Shown here piece by piece: positions 51,041 through 57,856 of a stretch of 64,000 nt of DNA. Source of the stretch: Agromyces hippuratus (GTDB taxonomy: Bacteria > Actinomycetota > Actinomycetes > Actinomycetales > Microbacteriaceae); the NCBI RefSeq assembly GCF_013410355.1, contig NZ_JACCFI010000001.1, forward strand, positions 1,054,001 through 1,118,000. Direction: 5' to 3'. The notes below the pieces were generated by a model. That model did not search any database, was not told the DNA's origin, and worked only from the letters and a program-made list of their open reading frames with translations. Position 1 is the first letter of the stretch; the number at the start of each line of letters is the position of its first letter. The position numbers and the translations under genes are program-made.

Positions 51041-52587
51041 AGTGGGAGCCCCTTTCTGAGGAAGAGCGCACGGCCGACGTGATCGAGGCCGGGGACGTCC
51101 GCACCGTCGAGGTCGGCGAGCGTCCAGGCGACCTTGAGGATGCGGTCGTAGCCGCGCATGGTCACCCCGCCGAGTTCGAGCGCACGGTCGAGGGCGGCGG
51201 TCGCGCGACCGCCCGGGTGGAGTCCACCGGCGCCGCGCAGCCAGGGACCCGGCATCTGCGCGTTCGTGCGCCACGGGGTGCCGCGCAATCGATGGGCGGC
51301 ACGAGCTCGGGCCTCGACCACCCGCTGCCGTGCGACGGCGGTCGAGATGCCCGGCCGCTCGGCCGCGACGCGAAGACCCGCTGCGGTGATGCGGGGCACC
51401 ATGAGCTGCACGTCGATGCGGTCGAGGAGCGGGCCCGAGATGCGGGCGAGGTACCGTCGGCGTGCGTTCGGCGGGCAGGTGCACTCCGCGCCCTTCGACC
51501 CGTGGTTGCCGCACGGGCACGGATTGGCGGCGATCACGAGCTGGAAGCGTGCCGGGAACGAGGCCACGGCATTCGCCCGGTGGATGGCGATGGAACCGGA
51601 TTCGAGCGGTTGTCGCAGCACGTCGAGCACTGCGGAGGGGAATTCGGGCGCCTCGTCGAGGAACAGCACGCCGTGCGAGGCGCGCGCCGCCGCACCGGGT
51701 CGGATGAGTCGGCTGCCGCCGCCGACCATCGCGGCGGCGGTGGCGGTGTGGTGCGGCGCCTCGAACGGCGGGCGATGCGACAGCCCCGCGACCAGGGGCC
51801 GGCCGGAGAGCGAACGGAGTGAGGCGACCTCGAGCGCCTCGTCGGCATCGAGGTCGGGCAGGATTCCGGGAAGGCGCGACGCCAGCATCGTCTTGCCTGC
51901 GCCGGGCGGGCCGAGCAGGAACACGTGGTGGCCGCCCGCCGCAGCCGCGAGCAGCGCCTCGACGGCGTCGTCGTTGCCCGACACGTCGGCGAGGTCGCCG
52001 TGCGGTTCCTCGACCGTTCCGGAGGAATCGGAGCGGTCGGGCGCCGGCACCGCCTCGAACACCCGCTCGTCGTAGACGCCCCCGTGATGCACCGCCGCGT
52101 CGAGCAGCGAGGCGACCCCGATCACGGTCACCCCGGGCACGAGGCCCGCCTCGTCGGCGTTGGCCGCCGGCACCATGACCGTGTCGTATCCGGAGCGCAC
52201 GGCAGCGAGCACGGCCGGGAGGATGCCGTCGATCGGCCGGAGCCGGCCGTCGAGGCCGAGCTCGCCGAGGTGCACCACCCGTTCGACCGACTCGGCGGAG
52301 ATCTCGCCCGCCGCGGCGAGGCACGCGACGGCGATCGCGAGGTCGAACCCCGAGCCGTGCTTCGGAAGGGCCGCGGGCGAGAGGTTGACGGTGAGCCGAC
52401 GCTGCGGCAGCGGACAACCGGCGTTCACCGCCGCAGCCCGCACCCGGTCGCGAGCCTCGCCGAGGGCCGCGTCGGGCAGCCCGATGATGACGAACGCCGG
52501 GAGCTGCGAGGAGAGGTCCGCCTCGACCTCGACGACCGAACCGGTCAGGCCGAGGAGGGCGACGGCACGCGTGCGAGCGACCGGCAT
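51037..52587 (-). CDS. comM: YifB/ComM-family AAA+ Mg-chelatase-like ATPase
   Basis: A 516-residue protein: N-terminal Lon-substrate-like domain (residues ~20-170, VNLSPAALPKHGSGFDLAIA), AAA+ core with Walker A LLGPPGAGKTMLAS and Walker B GVLFLDEAPEF, and a Mg-chelatase C-terminal segment. ComM is a hexameric helicase promoting branch migration in natural transformation. ATG overlaps the yraN stop by one base. The Cys-rich NPCPCG/ECTCPP loop typical of the family is present. Confidence 0.95.
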   Translation of the reverse strand: MPVARTRAVALLGLTGSVVEVEADLSSQLPAFVIIGLPDAALGEARDRVRAAAVNAGCPLPQRRLTVNLSPAALPKHGSGFDLAIAVACLAAAGEISAESVERVVHLGELGLDGRLRPIDGILPAVLAAVRSGYDTVMVPAANADEAGLVPGVTVIGVASLLDAAVHHGGVYDERVFEAVPAPDRSDSSGTVEEPHGDLADVSGNDDAVEALLAAAAGGHHVFLLGPPGAGKTMLASRLPGILPDLDADEALEVASLRSLSGRPLVAGLSHRPPFEAPHHTATAAAMVGGGSRLIRPGAAARASHGVLFLDEAPEFPSAVLDVLRQPLESGSIAIHRANAVASFPARFQLVIAANPCPCGNHGSKGAECTCPPNARRRYLARISGPLLDRIDVQLMVPRITAAGLRVAAERPGISTAVARQRVVEARARAAHRLRGTPWRTNAQMPGPWLRGAGGLHPGGRATAALDRALELGGVTMRGYDRILKVAWTLADLDGADVPGLDHVGRALFLRKGLPL

Positions 52588-52943
52588 CAGTCGAGGCCCT
52601 CGAGATGCTCGATGAGCGCGGGCGCCTCGGCCGGTGCGAGCACGGCGACCGCATCGATGCGGATGCGCGAGACCGGGGCATCCGTCGCCTCGCACCAGGC
52701 GATCGCGAGACGCCGCATGCGCGCGAGCTTCAGCGGGGTGATCGCCTCGAACGGATGACCGTAGTCGCCGGACGTGCGGGTCTTGACCTCGATGAAGACC
52801 GTGTCTCGGCCGTCGCGCGCGACGATGTCGATCTCGCCGATGCGGCACCGCCAGTTGCGCTCGAGCACCCGCATGCCGCGCGCCTCGAGATGCTCGACCG
52901 CGAGTTGTTCGCCGCGCCGGCCGAGCTCTGCATTGTGCGACAT
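52587..52943 (-). CDS. YraN-family (UPF0102) nuclease-like protein
   Basis: A 118-residue protein with the PD-(D/E)XK fold signature of the family: LGRRGEQLAVEHLE, RIGEIDIVARD and VFIEVKTRTSG. Nuclease function has not been proven in the family. First gene of the yraN-comM-dprA operon, joined to comM by overlapping stop and start codons. Confidence 0.92.
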   Translation of the reverse strand: MSHNAELGRRGEQLAVEHLEARGMRVLERNWRCRIGEIDIVARDGRDTVFIEVKTRTSGDYGHPFEAITPLKLARMRRLAIAWCEATDAPVSRIRIDAVAVLAPAEAPALIEHLEGLD

Positions 52944-53104
52944 CCGCACCACCTCCGCGTCCAGCGTCGCGGGCCGGCCCGCCCCGGCCGGCCGCCTGCG
53001 GCGACACCGTGGACAACTCGTGGCGATCGGGACTGGGGAGACGGAGTGACGTGCCTCAGGTGCATGATGGGTGGAGCCGCACGAGTCACCCCGAGGAGAT
53101 CGAG

Positions 53105-53395
53105 ATGCCGTTCGAACCTGCACCCCTCGACCACGAGTTCACCGCGCCGATCGGCGTCGACGTCAAGGGCGAGATCTGGGCCTGCGTCGAGATGCCGGGC
53201 TCTGCCGAGTTCTTCGGCACCGGCAGGGCGGTCAAGGTCGACGCGACGGTCGACGGCGTGCCGCTGCGCAACGTCGGACTGATGGTCACCGGAACCGGCG
53301 GGCACATGCTCTCGCTGAACGCCAAGCTCCGTCAGAAGCTGGGCAAGGACATCGGCGACACGGTCACCGTGCACCTCGAACGCCGCCTCAGCTGA
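53105..53395 (+). CDS. DUF1905 domain protein
   Basis: A 96-residue beta-rich protein whose VKGEIWACVEMP, FFGTGRAVKVDATVDGVPLRN and MLSLNAKLRQKLGKDIGDTVTVHLER segments match DUF1905 (an AbrB-like double-psi barrel). Function unknown. GAGGAG six bases before ATG 53105 fixes the start; the frame is open upstream to 53009. It converges with the DUF2469 gene eight bases away. Confidence 0.88.
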   Translation: MPFEPAPLDHEFTAPIGVDVKGEIWACVEMPGSAEFFGTGRAVKVDATVDGVPLRNVGLMVTGTGGHMLSLNAKLRQKLGKDIGDTVTVHLERRLS

Positions 53396-53402
53396 GCGGC
53401 GA

Positions 53403-53726
53403 CTACTCGTCGAGCGCGAGTTCCTTCGGCAGCTCGAACTCGCGCGTGGCGAGCTCTTCGACGTTGACGTCCTTGAAGGTGAGCACGCGCACCGACTTCA
53501 CGAAGCGGTCGGCACGGTAGACGTCCCAGACCCAGACGTCTTTCATCGTCAGCTCGAAGTAGAAGTCGTGCTCGGTGTCGCGGCGCACGAGTTCGACCTC
53601 GTTGGCGAGGTAGAACCGTCGCTCGGTCTCGACCACGTACTTGAACTGCGACACGATGTCGCGGTACTCCCGATACAGGGCCAGCTCGACCTCGCGGTCG
53701 TAGTCTTCGAACTCGTCCTCATCCAT
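53403..53726 (-). CDS. DUF2469 family protein
   Basis: A 107-residue protein, MDEDEFEDYDREVELALYRE..., with the conserved VVETERRFYLANEVEL and DVWVWDVYR blocks of this actinobacterial family, found next to rnhB as here. Function unknown. TAGGAT seven bases before the ATG points to a leaderless transcript separate from rnhB; an ATG nine bases further upstream is also possible. Confidence 0.9.
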   Translation of the reverse strand: MDEDEFEDYDREVELALYREYRDIVSQFKYVVETERRFYLANEVELVRRDTEHDFYFELTMKDVWVWDVYRADRFVKSVRVLTFKDVNVEELATREFELPKELALDE

Positions 53727-53731
53727 CGCAC

Positions 53732-54412
53732 TCATCCTACGCTGAGGTCGAAGAGCGTCGGCGCCGGTTGGGTCTGCTCGTGCAGCCAGGTCGTGCGGTG
53801 GAGCTCGCTCGGACCGTGCTCGGCGATCGCGGCGAAGTGCGCACGGCTCGAGTAGCCCTTGTTCTCGTCCCACGCGTACAGCGGGCGCTCGTCGTGCATT
53901 CGACGCATGAAGCGGTCGCGGTGCACCTTGGCGATGACGGATGCCGCGGCGACCGACGCGCAGTCGCGGTCGGCCTTGATGCGGGTGACGACCCGCGCGC
54001 GCCGTTCGATCGAGGCGCTCAGCCAGTCGTGGTTGCCGTCGAGAAGCAGCGGCACGTCGGCGATGAGCTCGGTGGCCGCCGACAGCTCGGCGAAGGCACG
54101 TGCGCCGGCGAGCCCGAGGCAGGCCATGATGCCGAGCTCGTCGATCTCGGCCGCGCTGGCCTCGCCGACCGCCGATGCGCGCACCCAGGTGGCGGCCCTC
54201 GGCGCCATCGCCTCGCGGCGCGGCTCGCTGAGCAGCTTCGAATCGCGCAGTCCCGCAGGCATGCGCCGAACGCCGGAGTCGATGAGCACGAGGCCGATCG
54301 TCACGGGGCCCGCGAGCGCACCGCGACCGACCTCGTCGCACGCGAGCATCATGGGCGCGTCGGCGAGGAACTCCCGTTCGACGCGAAGCGTCGGGATCGC
54401 TGCGGGGGCCAC
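53732..54412 (-). CDS. rnhB: Ribonuclease HII
   Basis: A 226-residue enzyme that incises RNA-DNA hybrids and removes single ribonucleotides. DEDD residues: D and E in LACDEVGRGALAGPV, D in PLLLDGNHDWL and the later D in KADRDCASVAAASVIAK. GTG start 54412 lies one base past the lepB stop, so it is probably coupled to lepB. The C terminus ends FDLSVG. Confidence 0.96.
   Translation of the reverse strand: MAPAAIPTLRVEREFLADAPMMLACDEVGRGALAGPVTIGLVLIDSGVRRMPAGLRDSKLLSEPRREAMAPRAATWVRASAVGEASAAEIDELGIMACLGLAGARAFAELSAATELIADVPLLLDGNHDWLSASIERRARVVTRIKADRDCASVAAASVIAKVHRDRFMRRMHDERPLYAWDENKGYSSRAHFAAIAEHGPSELHRTTWLHEQTQPAPTLFDLSVG
53734..53739 (-). promoter_or_regulatory. Probable -10 element of the DUF2469 gene (TAGGAT)
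   Basis: TAGGAT, seven bases, ATG at 53726. It overlaps the final codons of rnhB. Confidence 0.45.
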
Positions 54413-54413
54413 G

Positions 54414-55160
54414 TCAGTCGCCCGCCTCGTCGACGCCCTCGAACACCTGGGGGTAGTTGTCGAGCCACGCCCAGTGCTCGACCGGCCAGCTGACGACGAA
54501 CGCGCGGCCGACGACGTTGTCGATCGGCACGAATCCCTCGAGCGGCGTCTCGGTGTTGTACCGCGAGTCCTTGGAGTTGTTGCGGTTGTCGCCCATGACC
54601 CAGAGCGAGCCCTTGGGAACGACCACGTCGAAGTCGTCGCGCGACGCCTTGGTGTCGCCGGGCGGCAGCGCGATGTACGGCTCGTCGAGGGGCACGTCGT
54701 TGACGCTCATCTGGCCGAGGGCGTTGCAGCAGACGACGTGGTCGCCGGGCAGCCCGATGAGGCGCTTCACGAGGTGGTCGTTCGAGTCGGGCGCCGCGAG
54801 GCCGACGAAGGCGAGGAACCAGTCGACGGCGGCCACGAGCGGCGGCTGCTCGACCTCGGGTCGCGCCGGGAGCCACCCGCCGGGATCGCGGAACACGATG
54901 ACGTCTCCGCGTTCGAGCGGCGTGACGTCGGGGACGAGCTGGTTCACGATGATGCGATCGTCGATGAACAGCGTCTCCTCCATCGACTGCGACGGGATGA
55001 AGAACGATCTGATGAGGAACGTCTTGATGAGGAACGAGACGAGCACGGCCACCACGAAGATGACGAGCAGGTCTCGGAGGAACAGGAGAACGCCGCGTCG
55101 TCTGTTCGGCGTCGCCGAATCCGCGCGATCTGTTCGCGTGCCTGTGTCTTCTTCTGTCAT
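54414..55160 (-). CDS. lepB: Signal peptidase I
   Basis: A 248-residue membrane protease that removes signal peptides on the outer face of the membrane. One N-terminal helix (LFLRDLLVIFVVAVLVSFLI, ~28-47). Catalytic Ser in FFIPSQSMEETL and Lys in LVKRLIGLPGDHV; LWVMGDNRNNSKDSR is the family box E. Lies after the rplS terminator; the loop of that hairpin holds TAGACT, a possible -10 for lepB. Confidence 0.96.
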   Translation of the reverse strand: MTEEDTGTRTDRADSATPNRRRGVLLFLRDLLVIFVVAVLVSFLIKTFLIRSFFIPSQSMEETLFIDDRIIVNQLVPDVTPLERGDVIVFRDPGGWLPARPEVEQPPLVAAVDWFLAFVGLAAPDSNDHLVKRLIGLPGDHVVCCNALGQMSVNDVPLDEPYIALPPGDTKASRDDFDVVVPKGSLWVMGDNRNNSKDSRYNTETPLEGFVPIDNVVGRAFVVSWPVEHWAWLDNYPQVFEGVDEAGD

Positions 55161-55170
55161 TTAACCGCCC

Positions 55171-55203
55171 GAGCTCCCCACCCAGTCTAGGGGTGGGGAG
55201 CTC
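55171..55203 (-). terminator. Terminator of rplS
   Basis: A perfect 13-bp stem (GAGCTCCCCACCC with GGGTGGGGAGCTC) around a 7-base loop, 39 bases past the rplS stop. Confidence 0.82.
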
Positions 55204-55241
55204 GGGGAAGAGTTCGCGTGGAGCGCGATCCGCGAAGCGGA

Positions 55242-55589
55242 TCAGGCGTCGCGCTTCTCCTTGATCTTCGCCTTCTTGCCGCGGAGCTTGCGCAGGTAGT
55301 ACAGCTTCGCGCGACGCACGTCACCGCGGGTGACGACCTCGATGTGGTCGATCACGGGCGAGTGCACCGGGAACTTGCGCTCGACGCCGACCTGGAAGCT
55401 GACCTTGCGGACCGTGAAGGTCTCGCGCACGCCTTCACCCTGGCGGCCGATGACGACGCCCTGGAAGACCTGGATGCGCGCGCGCGTGCCTTCGATGATG
55501 TTGACGTGCACCTTGACGGTGTCGCCGGGGCGGAAGTCGGGGACATCCGACCTCAGGCTCGCGGCGTCGACGTGGTCGAGGATATGCAT
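55242..55589 (-). CDS. rplS: 50S ribosomal protein L19
   Basis: A 115-residue ribosomal protein with the family N terminus MHILDHVDAASLRSDVPDF, the FRPGDTVKVHV and GTRARIQVFQGVVI strands, and a basic C-terminal RGKKAKIKEKRD. Monocistronic. An inverted repeat (55707-55727) lies about 120 bases upstream, in the probable promoter region. Confidence 0.98.
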   Translation of the reverse strand: MHILDHVDAASLRSDVPDFRPGDTVKVHVNIIEGTRARIQVFQGVVIGRQGEGVRETFTVRKVSFQVGVERKFPVHSPVIDHIEVVTRGDVRRAKLYYLRKLRGKKAKIKEKRDA

Positions 55590-55706
55590 GTTGGTTCGCT
55601 CTCTGCGCCCGCAACCGGTCGAACGCGGATCATTGGATGGAAGTTCTGGTGCCGCCTCGCACGACGAATCGTGCGTGCGTGCTCCCCGGAGGCAGAGACC
55701 TGCGGC

Positions 55707-55727
55707 GGCACAATCCTCTATTGTGCC
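55707..55727. repeat. Palindrome GGCACAAT-5-ATTGTGCC upstream of rplS
   Basis: An 8-bp perfect inverted repeat with a 5-base spacer in the ~210-base gap between rplS and the membrane protein gene. It overlaps AT-rich promoter-like sequence (CACAATAGAGGATT on the minus strand), so it may be an operator. Confidence 0.6.
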
Positions 55728-55797
55728 ACGCTCGACGGCAACTGGCCAAAAGCGGGCGACGAGCGCCCCGTCGCACGTCGCCTCGAACGTCTGCCGG

Positions 55798-56337
55798 TCA
55801 GTCCTCGCGGACCTCGTGGATGATGATCACGTCGTCGCTGCCGTCGTCGAACGGCGGGCGCCGCGCACCGGGGCCGGTCGCGCCGGCCGAACCAACCGGC
55901 CCGCCCGTCGCCGAGGCACCGGGCTGCTCGCCGGCGAGCCGCTCGAACTCCGCCATGGAGGCCTTCATGCGATTGGCGCCGTCGGTGACGAGCTGCCACA
56001 CGGCGACCCAGAACGCGGCGATGCCGAGGAGGATCGCGAGCACGCCGAAGCCCGTGGCAGTCGGCCCGTAGAACCCGGTGCCGATGATCGAGAGATGCCA
56101 GGCGGTGAGCACGCCGACGTCGATCCACGACAGTGCGCGCTCCTGACGCACGGTGGGCCGCACGTTCGTGATGAGCGCCACGATGCCGAGCACGATGAAG
56201 GCGATGGGCACGACGATGACGAGCCCGAGCGTGCCCCAGCCGCCTCCGCCGAAGATCGCCCAGCCCACCGCGAGCCACACCGGCAGCACGATGATCGCGA
56301 TCATCTGCCATCTGTAGAGTGCGCGCCGCAGGAGCAT
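55798..56337 (-). CDS. Membrane protein with repeated hydrophobic helices, unknown function
   Basis: A 179-residue protein with four or so helices between residues 10 and 125 (MIAIIVLPVWLAVGWAIFG, LVIVVPIAFIVLGIVALI, FGVLAILLGIAAFWVAV) and a soluble Gly/Pro-rich tail ending in an acidic HEVRED. No family recognised. TACGCT six bases before the ATG suggests a leaderless transcript. Confidence 0.8.
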   Translation of the reverse strand: MLLRRALYRWQMIAIIVLPVWLAVGWAIFGGGGWGTLGLVIVVPIAFIVLGIVALITNVRPTVRQERALSWIDVGVLTAWHLSIIGTGFYGPTATGFGVLAILLGIAAFWVAVWQLVTDGANRMKASMAEFERLAGEQPGASATGGPVGSAGATGPGARRPPFDDGSDDVIIIHEVRED

Positions 56338-56343
56338 GAACTC

Positions 56344-56349
56344 AGCGTA
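56344..56349 (-). promoter_or_regulatory. Probable -10 element (TACGCT)
   Basis: TACGCT, six bases, ATG at 56337 on the minus strand. Confidence 0.5.
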
Positions 56350-56410
56350 ATCCGACGAAGCTCGGCGCGCGCCGGGTGTTCACTCAGGGCGGAGCCGACA
56401 GAATGGAGTC

Positions 56411-57178
56411 GTGATTGAACTTCGGACCCCTGCAGAGATCGAGGAGATGCGGCCCGCCGGCCGTTTCGTGGCGAGCGTGCTGGAGGCCACCTCGGCAGCA
56501 GCAGCGGTCGGCGTGAACCTGCTCGAACTCGACGCCCTCGCGCACGAGATGATCCGCAAGGCCGGCGCCGAGAGCTGCTACATCGACTACCACCCCTCGT
56601 TCGGCGCGAGCCCGTTCGGCAAGGTCATCTGCACCTCGGTGAACGACGCCGTGCTGCACGGACTCCCCCACGACTACCGTCTGCGCGACGGCGACCTGCT
56701 GAGCCTCGACTTCGCGGCCTCGGTGAACGGATGGGTCGCCGACTCGGCGATCTCCCTCGTCGTCGGCACTCCGCGCGAGGAGGACCTTCGCCTCATCGAC
56801 ACGAGCCGCCGCGCACTCGACGCGGGCATCGCCGCCGCGCGCACGGGCAACCGCATCGGCGACATCTCGCGGGCGATCGCGGATGTCGCGAAGGCCGAGG
56901 GCTACTCGATCAACACCGACTTCGGCGGTCACGGCGTCGGTCGCACGATGCACGGCGACCCGCACATCCCGAACAACGGGCGTCCCGGCCGGGGGCTGCC
57001 GTTGAAGCCCGGACTCGTGGTCGCGATCGAGCCGTGGTTCCTCGCCACGACCGACCGCATCTTCACCGACCCCGACGGCTGGACCCTCCGCAGCGCCGAC
57101 GGCTCGCGCGGCGCGCACTCGGAGCACACGATCGCGATCACCGACGGCGACCCGATCGTGCTCACGCAGCGTTCCTGA
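56411..57178 (+). CDS. map: Methionine aminopeptidase, type I
   Basis: A 255-residue enzyme that removes initiator Met. The five metal ligands are visible: Asp in LSLDFAASVNG and VADSAIS, His in GGHGVGRTMHG, Glu in VVAIEPWF and the final Glu in HSEHTIAITDG. Start GTG 56411 with CAGAAT six bases upstream. Stand-alone between the membrane protein gene and nirD. Confidence 0.97.
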   Translation: MIELRTPAEIEEMRPAGRFVASVLEATSAAAAVGVNLLELDALAHEMIRKAGAESCYIDYHPSFGASPFGKVICTSVNDAVLHGLPHDYRLRDGDLLSLDFAASVNGWVADSAISLVVGTPREEDLRLIDTSRRALDAGIAAARTGNRIGDISRAIADVAKAEGYSINTDFGGHGVGRTMHGDPHIPNNGRPGRGLPLKPGLVVAIEPWFLATTDRIFTDPDGWTLRSADGSRGAHSEHTIAITDGDPIVLTQRS

Positions 57179-57237
57179 GCAGGGCTTCGGGGCCCGCATC
57201 CATTGCGGCGGCTGCGAGTTGAGCCCCGCATGCGAGC

Positions 57238-57588
57238 TCAGCGCTCGAGTTCGACCTCGATCATGCCGCCGACGATGCGCGTTCGATAGGTGCGCAGCGC
57301 GAGCGCGCTGTCGGTGAAGCACTCCCCCGTGCCGAGGTCGTAGACCTCCTTGTGCAGGGGCGACGCGATCGTCGGCCGGTCGCCTCGCGACCCGACGATG
57401 CCCCGCGCCATCACGGGCGCGCCCGTGCGAGGGTCGTGATGGTCCACGGCGTACACCTCTTCCTCGTCGAGACGGAGCAGGGCGACCTGCGTGCGCCCGA
57501 GCAGCGCGACCTCGCCCCACCCGGGTTCGAGGTCGGCGACCTCGCACGTCGGCACCCACGTCGTGGTCGTCTCCATCGTCAGCGACAT
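57238..57588 (-). CDS. nirD: Nitrite reductase small subunit
   Basis: A 116-residue Rieske-fold protein without the Fe-S Cys/His ligands, as is normal for NirD, with the LLGRTQVALLRLDEEEVYAVDHHDPRTG and SPLHKEVYDLGTGECF blocks (shown in part). It partners NirB. Unusually for a NirBD pair it is divergent from nirB, separated by 266 bases holding GlnR-like boxes. Confidence 0.92.
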   Translation of the reverse strand: MSLTMETTTTWVPTCEVADLEPGWGEVALLGRTQVALLRLDEEEVYAVDHHDPRTGAPVMARGIVGSRGDRPTIASPLHKEVYDLGTGECFTDSALALRTYRTRIVGGMIEVELER

Positions 57589-57630
57589 GCCGGCTCCTCT
57601 TCGTCGTTGTCCCGAGGCTAGGTTCCGGGT

Positions 57631-57668
57631 GTTACCTCGGCGGCATCCGCATGTTTCCCCGACGTGAA
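57631..57668. promoter_or_regulatory. Second, weak GlnR-like box set
   Basis: GTTAC (57631-57635), GGCAT (57642-57646), GTTTC (57653-57657) and GTGAA (57664-57668) lie at the exact 11-base spacing of a GlnR four-box site, but only the first box fits the GTNAC/GAAAC consensus well. Closer to nirD. Confidence 0.35.
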
Positions 57669-57717
57669 ACCGTGCTCACATCGCCACTCGCCGCACGTGC
57701 GTCGGAGGACCGCTTCG

Positions 57718-57744
57718 GTTACCCCGCCGAAACAGGGCGGAAAC
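57718..57744. promoter_or_regulatory. GlnR-binding-site-like element
   Basis: GTTAC (57718-57722), six bases, GAAAC (57729-57733), six bases, GAAAC (57740-57744). The first two boxes match the GTNAC-N6-GAAAC half of the actinobacterial GlnR operator exactly. Lies between nirD and nirB, 111 bases before the nirB ATG, where GlnR is known to act in related genomes. Confidence 0.7.
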
Positions 57745-57754
57745 CGCCCGGTCG

Positions 57755-57856
57755 TACGCTCGCCTCATTCGAGCCCCGCAGGCAGCCACGTGCTCGCCTC
57801 GATCGGGCCCCGCAGGCAGCCATGTGCTCGCCTCACTCGAGCCGGGAGGCGGCCAT
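57755..57856. repeat. 34-bp tandem triplication over the nirB start
   Basis: Three 34-base units (57755-57788, 57789-57822, 57823-57856), each with GCTCGCCTC, CGAGCC/CGGGCC and an AGGC(A/G)GCCA box. The third unit carries the nirB ribosome binding site and ends in its ATG; the second also ends in an in-frame ATG (57822). Confidence 0.9.

Noticed and set aside
49781..52681. 966-codon frame that includes dprA
   Set aside because: Upstream of GTG 51040 the translation is Arg/Pro-rich shadow of comM, while the comM frame carries all AAA+ motifs.
57651..57854. Longer nirB start at 57651
   Set aside because: The added residues are encoded by the regulatory repeats and GlnR box and do not resemble NirB.
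57755..57856. Possible CRISPR array (34-bp repeats)
   Set aside because: The three units abut with no spacers and there are no cas genes.
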